Shown: positions 12,211 to 18,041 of the stretch, piece by piece
Position numbering within the stretch: the stretch's first letter is position 1
Layout: the number at the start of each line of letters is the position of its first letter
Assembly: GCA_014534155.1 (NCBI GenBank)
Contig: JACVSB010000011.1
Coordinates: 1 to 18,041, forward strand
Source of the DNA: Thermoleophilia bacterium
Lineage (GTDB): Bacteria; Actinomycetota; Thermoleophilia; Gaiellales; Gaiellaceae
Length of the DNA stretch: 18,041 nt
Direction: 5' to 3'
Made by a program: the position numbers and the translations under genes
Notes under the pieces: model-generated
The model's database searches: none
Told to the model about the DNA's origin: nothing
The model's input: the letters and a program-made list of their open reading frames with translations, nothing else

Positions 12211-15200
12211 GGAGGACGGCTCGGCGCGGTCCCGCGCGGAAGCCTGCCTCGAGGAGCAGCGGCATGGCGGCCGTCTCCGCCACCGGGCGGCCGTCGAAGC
12301 GCTCCACGGCCAGGCGCTTGACGCCGGTCTGGCGGACGTGCTCGACGAGCGCTTCCACGGCGGCCGAGAGCCATGCGTCGTCGGGGTCGTGCAGGGGGAC
12401 GAGCGAGCGCCCGCCGCGCTCGACGAAGAGAGCGGGTTCCCCGCCGAGGAGGACGACGAGGGCGCCTGCGACGCGCGCCGCGCGTGCGCCCGCTCGCTTC
12501 GGCCACGGCAGCACGGCGCCGTACGGCTGCGCGGGGTCGGCGGCGGCGAGGACGAGAGCCGACTCCATCGCCGGCTCCTCGCGCAGGCGCTCGACCGCGC
12601 CGGGGAGCGCGAACTGCGCCCCGCCCAGCCCCTCGACGAAGTACCCGCGCCGGCAGACTCCGAGCGTCTCGAGCTTTCGCAGCTCGGCGTAGACGCGCGC
12701 GTAGCCGCCGGCGACGCCCTCGCCCCGGACGCCGTCCCGCGTCACGATCCCGTGCCGCTCCAGCAGAAGCTCGGCGAGCGTGCGCGCGTCGGGCTCGCCG
12801 GCGAAGAGGCGCGAGGTCGTCGACCAGCGGCCCTGGATCGCCGTCGCCTCCTCGGCGCGCCGGCGTGCGAACCGGCGTCCAGCGCGCGGGGGACGCGGGA
12901 GCGAGTACCGCCGTCCCGCGCGCAGCGGCTGCCAGGCATCGTTCGTCACCTCGCCCGCCCAGACGAGATCCCAGAGGGCGGGGAGCGCCGCTTCCGGCTC
13001 GAGCCCCGTCTCGTGCAGGAGGTCGAGCCAGAAGAGGGCGCCGCGCGCCAGGGCCCCTCGGATCGCCTCGTGCACGAACTCCTCGGGCGGCGGCAGCGCC
13101 CCGGGGCGTCCGAGGAGCGGGGCGTCCTCGCGGAAGAAGACGGCCACGCGCTCGAGCCCGGCGCCGACCCAGACGAGCTCGCCCGAGGCGCAGAGCTGGT
13201 CGAGGTGGGCCGGCTGGTAGCCGGGAACCCTGCGGGGGAGGACGTCCGACTCCCAGAGTGAGACGGGGAGCGAGAGCCCCTGCAGCGGGACGAGCGCCTC
13301 GCGCAGCGTCGAACGGCGATCGACGCCTTGCCAGGCGGGCAGGAAGCGGGCGAGCGCGCGCTGCCCGACGGGCTCGACCTGCCGGCGCAGGCGGGCGAGG
13401 CTGACGCGGCGGAGTCGCCGCAGCACGTCCGGGTCGCACCACTCGCGCTCGCTGCCGCCCGGACGAAGCTCCCCGCGGACGAGAAGGCCCTCGCGCTCGA
13501 GCGCGCGAAGCTCCTCCTCCATCCGCTCGCCGGCGAGTCCGAAGCGAGCGGCGGCATCACCCGTCGTGAAGGGGCCCTGCCCGCGGGCGAAGCGAACGAG
13601 GAGCGCGCGGAGCGGCGCCTCCCCCGCCTCGAGGAACGCGTCGGGCAGGCCCGCCGGCGGCATGGCGCCGAGCGCATCCCGATAGCGGCCGGCATCCTCA
13701 GCCGCGATCAGCCGCTCGTCGCCGGCGACACGGACGAGGACGGCACGCCGCTCCTGCACGAGCGGCGTTGCGAGATCCGCGTCGTACTCGCCCGCGCGCC
13801 GGTCGCCACGGCGAAGGAGGAGGTCGTGCAGCTCGTCGGGTGAGCGCGGGGCGCCGCGGAGCTCCTCCTCCACCTGCGCGACGGCGTCCCCGTCGAGCAG
13901 GTCGCGGAGCTCCTCCTGGCCCAGGAGCTCCTTGAGGAGGTCGCGGTCGAGCGCGAGCGCCTGGGCGCGGCGCTCGGCCATCGGCGTGTCGTCCTCGTAC
14001 ATGTAGGTGGCGACGTAGTCGAAGAGAAGCGAGGCCGCAAAGGGAGAGGCGGTGGGCGTGCTGACGTCGACGAGGTCGAGCCGGCGCGCCTCGAGGTCCG
14101 CAAGCAGCCGGCGAAGCGACGGCAGGTCGAAGACGTCCTGGAGGCACTCCCGGTACGTCTCGAGGACGACCGGGAAGTCGGGATAGCGGCGCGCGACCTG
14201 CAGGAGCGCCTGCGCCTTCAGACGCTGCTGCCAGAGCGGCGTCCGCTCGCCGGGACGCCGCCGCGGGATGAGGAGGGCGCGAGAGGCGTTCTCGCGAAAA
14301 CGCGCTCCGAAGAGCGCCGTGCCGCCGAGCTCGGAGACGACGACCTCCTCCAGCTCCTCGGGGCGGACCAGCAGCTCGTCCGTCGTGGGCGGCGCATCGG
14401 CATCGGGCAGGTGCAGCGCGATCCCGTCGTCCGACCAGATCGCGTTGACCTCGAGGCCGAGCGCGTCACGCAGGCGAGCCGCGAGCGCGAGCGACCAGGG
14501 AGCGTGCACCCGCCCGCCGAACGGCGTCAGGATGCAGACGCGCCAGTCGCCGATCTCGTCCCGGAAGCGCTCGACCACGACCGTCCGGTCGGACGGCACC
14601 GTCCCCGTCGCCGCCTCCTGGTCGCGCAGGAACGTGAGGAGGTTGCGGGCTGCCAGCTCGTCGAGCGCGTGGTCTTCGCGGAGGAAGGCGACTGCGGCGG
14701 CGTCCGGCAGCGCGACGATCTCGCGGGCCGCCCGTCCGATCGCCTCGCCGAGCTCGTACGGGCGGCCGATCCCCTCGCCCTTCCAGAAGGGGATGGCACC
14801 GGGGATCCCGGGCGCCGGCGAGACGAGGACGCGATCCCGCGTGATCTCCTCGATCCTCCAGGTGGAGGCGCCGAGGAGGAACGTCTGGCCGGCGCGCGCC
14901 TCGTAGACCATCTCCTCGTCGAGCTCCCCGACGCGCCCGCCGCCGTCCGCGAGGTAGACGCCGTACAGGCCGCGGTCAGGGATCGTCCCGGCGTTCGTGA
15001 CGGCGAGCCGACCCGCGCCTTCGCGGCCGCGCACGAGTCCCCGCACGCGATCCCAAGTGACGCGGGGCCGAAGCTCGGCGAACTCCTCGGACGGGTAGCG
15101 CCCTGAGAGCATGTCGAGGACGTTCTCGAGCTGGAGCCGCGAGAGCGCGCGGAAGGGGTAGGCGCGGCGGCAGAGCTCGTGCAGGTCGTCGATCGTCGTC

Positions 15201-16459
15201 TCCTCCTGCGAGGCGATCGCGACGATCTGCTGCGCCAGGACGTCCAGGGGGCTGCGAGGGATCCGCGTCTCTTCGATCAGGCCCTCGCGCATCCGCTTCG
15301 CGACCACGGCGCACTCGAGGAGGTCGGCGCGGAACTTCGGGAAGATTCGCCCCTTCGATGTCTCGTCGAGGCGGTGGCCCGCCCGCCCGACGCGCTGCAG
15401 ACCCGCCGCGACCGACTTCGGCGACTCCACCTGGACGACGAGGTCGACGGCTCCCATGTCGATCCCGAGCTCGAGCGAGGATGTCGCGACCAGGCACGGA
15501 ATCTCGCCCCGCTTCAGGAGCTCCTCGACGACGAGCCGCTGCTCCCGCGCGAGCGACCCGTGATGCGCCCGCGCGACCTCGCGACCCGCGAGCTCGTTCA
15601 GGCGCAGGGCGAGCCGCTCGGCGAGCCGGCGGTTGTTGACGAAGACGAGCGTAGAGCGGTGCGACTCCACGAGCTCGAGGAGTCGCGGGTAGATCGAGGG
15701 CCAGATCGAGCGGCCGGTGGGCCCGTCGCCGGCGGCGGCGGCCGGGAGCGTGGTCGCCCCGTCGCCCGCCTCGGGCTCGCGCATGTCCTCCAGCGGGACG
15801 ACGACCGCGAGGTCGAGCTCCTTCGCCCGCCCGGCGTCCACGAGCTCGATCGGCCGCCCTCCCGAGACGAAGCGGCCGATCTCCTCCAGCGGGCGCTGGG
15901 TCGCCGAGAGGCCGATCCGCTGCGCGGGCCGCTCGAGCAGGGCGTCGAGGCGTTCCAGGGTGAGCGAGAGATGGGCTCCGCGCTTCGTCCCCGCGACGGC
16001 GTGCACCTCGTCGAGGACGAGGAAGCGGACGCCGCGGAGGATCTCGCGTGCGCGCGACGTGAGGATGAGGAAGAGCGATTCCGGCGTCGTGATGAGGACG
16101 TCCGGGGGGACGCGCTGCATCCGGGCGCGCTCGCGGCCCGGCGTGTCCCCGGTACGGACACCAACCGAGAGACGCGACCCGATGCCGGCCAGCGGGCCCC
16201 GCAGGTTGCGCTCGACGTCGTAGTTCAGCGCCTTCAGCGGGCTCACGTAGACCACCTGCGTCCCGGCGCCGGCCTCGGCGCGGTCGAGCGCCCACAGGAA
16301 CGCAGCGAGCGTCTTACCCGAGCCGGTCGGTGCCTGAATGAGGGTGTGCGAGCCCGAGGCGATGGCAGGCCAGCCGCGTGCCTGCGCGGGCGTCGGCGCG
16401 TCGAACGTCCGCTCGAACCACCCGCGCACCGCGGGGCTGAACGGCCCCAGGGGATCCAC
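12203..16459 (-). CDS. lhr: Lhr-type large ATP-dependent 3'-5' DNA helicase
   Basis: A 1418-aa superfamily 2 helicase of the long bacterial Lhr type (usually about 1500 residues), a DNA-damage-associated 3'-5' single-strand translocase that prefers RNA:DNA hybrids. Seen: PTPAQ (22-26), Walker A APTGSGKT (43-50), PLKALNYD, TTPESL, Walker B DEVH (150-153), SAT (185-187), a second RecA domain with LVFVNNRRLAERLA and ARAHHGSLA, SSLELGIDMG, and QRVGRAGH (355-362). After the two RecA domains (to about 390) come winged-helix, beta-barrel and helical parts of the Lhr core (to about 850), then the C-terminal extension of repeated winged-helix modules. All helicase motifs are intact. The GTG at 16459 is preceded by TAGCCT with a 6-nt gap, suggesting its own leaderless promoter 35 nt after the oxidoreductase stop. 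Its stop is shared with nei. Confidence 0.96.
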   Translation of the reverse strand: MDPLGPFSPAVRGWFERTFDAPTPAQARGWPAIASGSHTLIQAPTGSGKTLAAFLWALDRAEAGAGTQVVYVSPLKALNYDVERNLRGPLAGIGSRLSVGVRTGDTPGRERARMQRVPPDVLITTPESLFLILTSRAREILRGVRFLVLDEVHAVAGTKRGAHLSLTLERLDALLERPAQRIGLSATQRPLEEIGRFVSGGRPIELVDAGRAKELDLAVVVPLEDMREPEAGDGATTLPAAAAGDGPTGRSIWPSIYPRLLELVESHRSTLVFVNNRRLAERLALRLNELAGREVARAHHGSLAREQRLVVEELLKRGEIPCLVATSSLELGIDMGAVDLVVQVESPKSVAAGLQRVGRAGHRLDETSKGRIFPKFRADLLECAVVAKRMREGLIEETRIPRSPLDVLAQQIVAIASQEETTIDDLHELCRRAYPFRALSRLQLENVLDMLSGRYPSEEFAELRPRVTWDRVRGLVRGREGAGRLAVTNAGTIPDRGLYGVYLADGGGRVGELDEEMVYEARAGQTFLLGASTWRIEEITRDRVLVSPAPGIPGAIPFWKGEGIGRPYELGEAIGRAAREIVALPDAAAVAFLREDHALDELAARNLLTFLRDQEAATGTVPSDRTVVVERFRDEIGDWRVCILTPFGGRVHAPWSLALAARLRDALGLEVNAIWSDDGIALHLPDADAPPTTDELLVRPEELEEVVVSELGGTALFGARFRENASRALLIPRRRPGERTPLWQQRLKAQALLQVARRYPDFPVVLETYRECLQDVFDLPSLRRLLADLEARRLDLVDVSTPTASPFAASLLFDYVATYMYEDDTPMAERRAQALALDRDLLKELLGQEELRDLLDGDAVAQVEEELRGAPRSPDELHDLLLRRGDRRAGEYDADLATPLVQERRAVLVRVAGDERLIAAEDAGRYRDALGAMPPAGLPDAFLEAGEAPLRALLVRFARGQGPFTTGDAAARFGLAGERMEEELRALEREGLLVRGELRPGGSEREWCDPDVLRRLRRVSLARLRRQVEPVGQRALARFLPAWQGVDRRSTLREALVPLQGLSLPVSLWESDVLPRRVPGYQPAHLDQLCASGELVWVGAGLERVAVFFREDAPLLGRPGALPPPEEFVHEAIRGALARGALFWLDLLHETGLEPEAALPALWDLVWAGEVTNDAWQPLRAGRRYSLPRPPRAGRRFARRRAEEATAIQGRWSTTSRLFAGEPDARTLAELLLERHGIVTRDGVRGEGVAGGYARVYAELRKLETLGVCRRGYFVEGLGGAQFALPGAVERLREEPAMESALVLAAADPAQPYGAVLPWPKRAGARAARVAGALVVLLGGEPALFVERGGRSLVPLHDPDDAWLSAAVEALVEHVRQTGVKRLAVERFDGRPVAETAAMPLLLEAGFRAGPRRAVLRA

Positions 16460-16465
16460 GCCCCC

Positions 16466-16471
16466 AGGCTA
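16466..16471 (-). promoter_or_regulatory. Predicted -10 box (TAGCCT) of lhr-nei, leaderless-type
   Basis: Minus-strand TAGCCT fits TANNNT and ends 6 nt before the GTG at 16459, putting transcription start on the G of GTG. It lies in the 35-nt gap between the oxidoreductase stop and lhr. The same hexamer forms the extended -10 of parA. Confidence 0.45.
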
Positions 16472-16494
16472 CCCCGCGCGATGCCGCCGATCCG

Positions 16495-17934
16495 TCAGAA
16501 GAGCGTCCTCCTCGCGAGCGGTCCGCGGAGGGCTGCCTGCGCGGCGAGAAAGCCGCACATCCCGTGCACTCCTCCCCCGGGCGGCGTCGACGCGGAGCAG
16601 AGGAAGAGGCCGGGCAGCGGCGTCGCGTAGGGGACGAGCCGGAACGCAGGGCGGGCGAGAAGACCGCGCCAGTCCTGGACGCCGCCGTTGATGTCGCCGC
16701 CCACGGGGTTTCGGTCATACGCCTCGAGATCGGCGGGCGAGCGCACGGAGCGCGCGAGCACGCGGGCACGGAAGCCGGGAGCGAAGCGCTCGATCTGCCT
16801 CTCGATCCGCTCCGTCGCGTCCTCGGTCGACCCGTTCGGCACGTGGCAGTACGCCCAGACCGTGTGCCTGCCGGCGGGCGCCCGCGCGGGATCGGCCGCC
16901 GTCTGCTGAGCGACGAGGACGTGCGGGCGCTCGGCGATGCGGCCCTGCCACGGCGCGCGCTCCGCCTCGGCGATCTCGGCGAGCGTCCCGCCTACGTGCA
17001 GGCAGGCGGTCCGCCCCGCCTCGGCTGCTCGCCAGGGCACCGGGCCGTCGAGGGCGAGGTCCAGCTTGAAGGCGCCCGGGCCAAAGCGGTAGCGACGAAG
17101 CGCGCGAGCGTAACGGCGCGGCAGCGCGTTCCCCGCAACTCGCAGGAGCCCAGGCGGGCTCACGTCGCACAGGACAGCTCCGGCGCGCGGGAGCTCCCGC
17201 AGCGACTCCACGGGCGACGACGTCTCGATCACGCCCCCCAGCGCCCGCAGGTGCGCGGCGAGCGCCGCAGGAATCGCTCCCGACCCGCCGCGGGCGACAG
17301 GCCAGCCGGCCACGTGGCCGAGCGCGAGCAGGACAAGCCCGAAGGACGCCGAGGGCGACGTCTCCAGGGGAAGCATCGAGTGAGCGGCGCACCCGGCGAG
17401 GAGCGCGCGCGCGCGCTCGCAGCGAAACGCCGAGCGGGCGAGGGCGTCCGCGGAGCGGGCGGCGGAGAAGGCGAACCGCGCGAGCGCGAGCGGATGGCGC
17501 GGGACGCGAACGAGCGGGCCGAGCAGCGTCTCCTCCAGTCGGCGCCATTCGGCGGCGACGACTCCCACGAGGCGGCGGTAGGCGTCCCCGTCCCGCCCGA
17601 GCCCCTCGGCCGTCTCGTCCACGTCGCGCGCGAGCGCGACCGCAGAACCGTCCTCGAATGGATGGACGAGCGGGAGATCCGCATGGATCCACTCGAGCCC
17701 GTACTCGCGGAGCGGCCACGAGCGGAAGACGGGCGACGACGCGCCGAGGGGATGGATCGCCGAGCAGACGTCGTGCACGAACCCGGGGAGCGTGAGCTCC
17801 GCCGACCGCGTGCCTCCGCCGACGGAGTCGGCGGCCTCGCGGACGAGCACCGACCGTCCTGCGCGCGCAAGCGTGACCGCCGCAGCGAGACCGTTCGGCC
17901 CCGAGCCGACGACCACGGCGTCGTAGCCCTCCAC
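16495..17934 (-). CDS. FAD-dependent oxidoreductase, phytoene desaturase (CrtI)/PYROXD2-like
   Basis: A 479-aa flavoprotein of the CrtI/amine-oxidase superfamily, which oxidises or isomerises hydrophobic polyenes and related substrates. Seen: the FAD-binding Rossmann motif YDAVVVGSGPNGLAAAVTLA (4-23, GxGxxG), followed by the GG-doublet region EAADSVGGGTRS, then HDVCSAIHPLGASS. The C-terminal FAD-contact segment is PGLFLCSASTPPGGGVHGMCGF, as in the PYROXD2/NAD(P)-binding subgroup. No carotenoid genes lie nearby, so calling it a phytoene desaturase would overreach. No signal peptide is present. The GTG at 17934 was chosen because it directly precedes the beta1 strand and lies 13 nt after the acyl-CoA dehydrogenase stop; an ATG at 17997 would overlap that gene by about 50 nt. 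It probably forms an operon with that dehydrogenase. Confidence 0.88.
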   Translation of the reverse strand: MEGYDAVVVGSGPNGLAAAVTLARAGRSVLVREAADSVGGGTRSAELTLPGFVHDVCSAIHPLGASSPVFRSWPLREYGLEWIHADLPLVHPFEDGSAVALARDVDETAEGLGRDGDAYRRLVGVVAAEWRRLEETLLGPLVRVPRHPLALARFAFSAARSADALARSAFRCERARALLAGCAAHSMLPLETSPSASFGLVLLALGHVAGWPVARGGSGAIPAALAAHLRALGGVIETSSPVESLRELPRAGAVLCDVSPPGLLRVAGNALPRRYARALRRYRFGPGAFKLDLALDGPVPWRAAEAGRTACLHVGGTLAEIAEAERAPWQGRIAERPHVLVAQQTAADPARAPAGRHTVWAYCHVPNGSTEDATERIERQIERFAPGFRARVLARSVRSPADLEAYDRNPVGGDINGGVQDWRGLLARPAFRLVPYATPLPGLFLCSASTPPGGGVHGMCGFLAAQAALRGPLARRTLF

Positions 17935-17947
17935 GCCGACTCGATGC

Positions 17948-18041
17948 TCAGGCGACGCCGGCCGCGAGCGCGGAGCGGGCCTCCCGAACCATTTCACGCG
18001 CGATGACGAGTCGCTGGATCTCGTTCGTCCCCTCGTAGATC
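17948..18041 (-). CDS. Acyl-CoA dehydrogenase, C-terminal end only (5' part beyond window)
   Basis: Thirty codons remain before the stop at 17948. They read IYEGTNEIQRLVIAREMV and an Ala-rich end. This is the signature C-terminus of acyl-CoA dehydrogenases: the YEGTNEIQR motif contacts FAD, with the Glu lying in or near the catalytic region in many members. The enzyme would introduce the alpha-beta double bond in an acyl-CoA, passing electrons to ETF. Chain-length specificity cannot be judged. The gene continues beyond the right edge and precedes the FAD oxidoreductase by 13 nt. Confidence 0.88.
   Translation of the reverse strand, partial: IYEGTNEIQRLVIAREMVREARSALAAGVA

Noticed and set aside
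16495..17997. Start of the oxidoreductase at the ATG 17997
   Set aside because: It would overlap the acyl-CoA dehydrogenase end by about 50 nt, and the added residues are Arg/Pro-rich; the GTG at 17934 fits the Rossmann-fold boundary.
15179..18006. Two long plus-strand open frames opposite lhr and the oxidoreductase (483 and 480 codons)
   Set aside because: Antisense shadows of strongly conserved genes, with Arg/Glu-rich motif-free translations.
1..18041. CRISPR arrays, tRNA/rRNA genes, insertion sequences, riboswitches, phage defence genes
   Set aside because: No regular repeats, transposase motifs, inverted-repeat ends or recognisable RNA genes were found, and the gaps between genes are too short to hold them.

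Overview
The window is very GC-rich with strong G/C bias at third codon positions. It carries 18 protein-coding genes packed almost without gaps, 16 of them on the minus strand. The gene set (Lhr helicase next to a Nei-type glycosylase, FtsZ downstream of a ParA ATPase, MeaB, GTG starts, many starts lacking a ribosome binding site) points to a high-GC actinomycetote, perhaps of the Thermoleophilia/Gaiellales type; the lineage is inferred from gene content and remembered family features only. No RNA gene, insertion sequence, CRISPR array or prophage signal was seen. No gene-free stretch exceeds about 200 bases.

Layout, left to right. (1) 1-2010, minus: hisC, then meaB, which is cut by the left edge. 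(2) 2011-2115: a divergent promoter region, followed by a plus-strand stand-alone Lon N-terminal-domain protein. (3) 5496 down to 2743, minus: a four-gene unit of a gamma-glutamyltransferase-fold enzyme, a GNAT acetyltransferase, a small lipoprotein and a small Cys/His protein. All three junctions are 4-nt stop/start overlaps. (4) 7674 down to 5538, minus: parA and an unusual ftsZ overlapping by 35 nt, with the ftsZ ribosome binding site lying inside parA. (5) A perfect 12-bp hairpin and a DUF4383-type membrane protein on minus, divergent from a secreted Vps62-like protein on plus. (6) 16459 down to 9581, minus: lhr, nei, a 419-residue protein I do not recognise, a 72-residue two-helix membrane protein and an 85-residue helical protein. 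(7) At the right edge, minus: the last 30 codons of an acyl-CoA dehydrogenase followed by an FAD-dependent CrtI/PYROXD2-like oxidoreductase.

How the genes may work together: lhr and nei form a known helicase-glycosylase DNA-repair pairing, extended here by three uncharacterised genes. parA and ftsZ form a candidate division/positioning module. The GGT-like enzyme and its three coupled partners look like one processing unit, with a modified substrate pocket and an envelope lipoprotein. MeaB and the acyl-CoA dehydrogenase suggest acyl-CoA metabolism at both ends.

The two strongest hunting results are these. First, the FtsZ carries about 95 extra residues before its GTPase core and only a short C-terminal linker, and is coupled to parA. 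Second, a TANNNT -10 box lies 6-8 nt upstream of five start codons (hisC, the Lon-domain gene, ggt, the 85-aa gene and lhr), implying widespread leaderless transcription.
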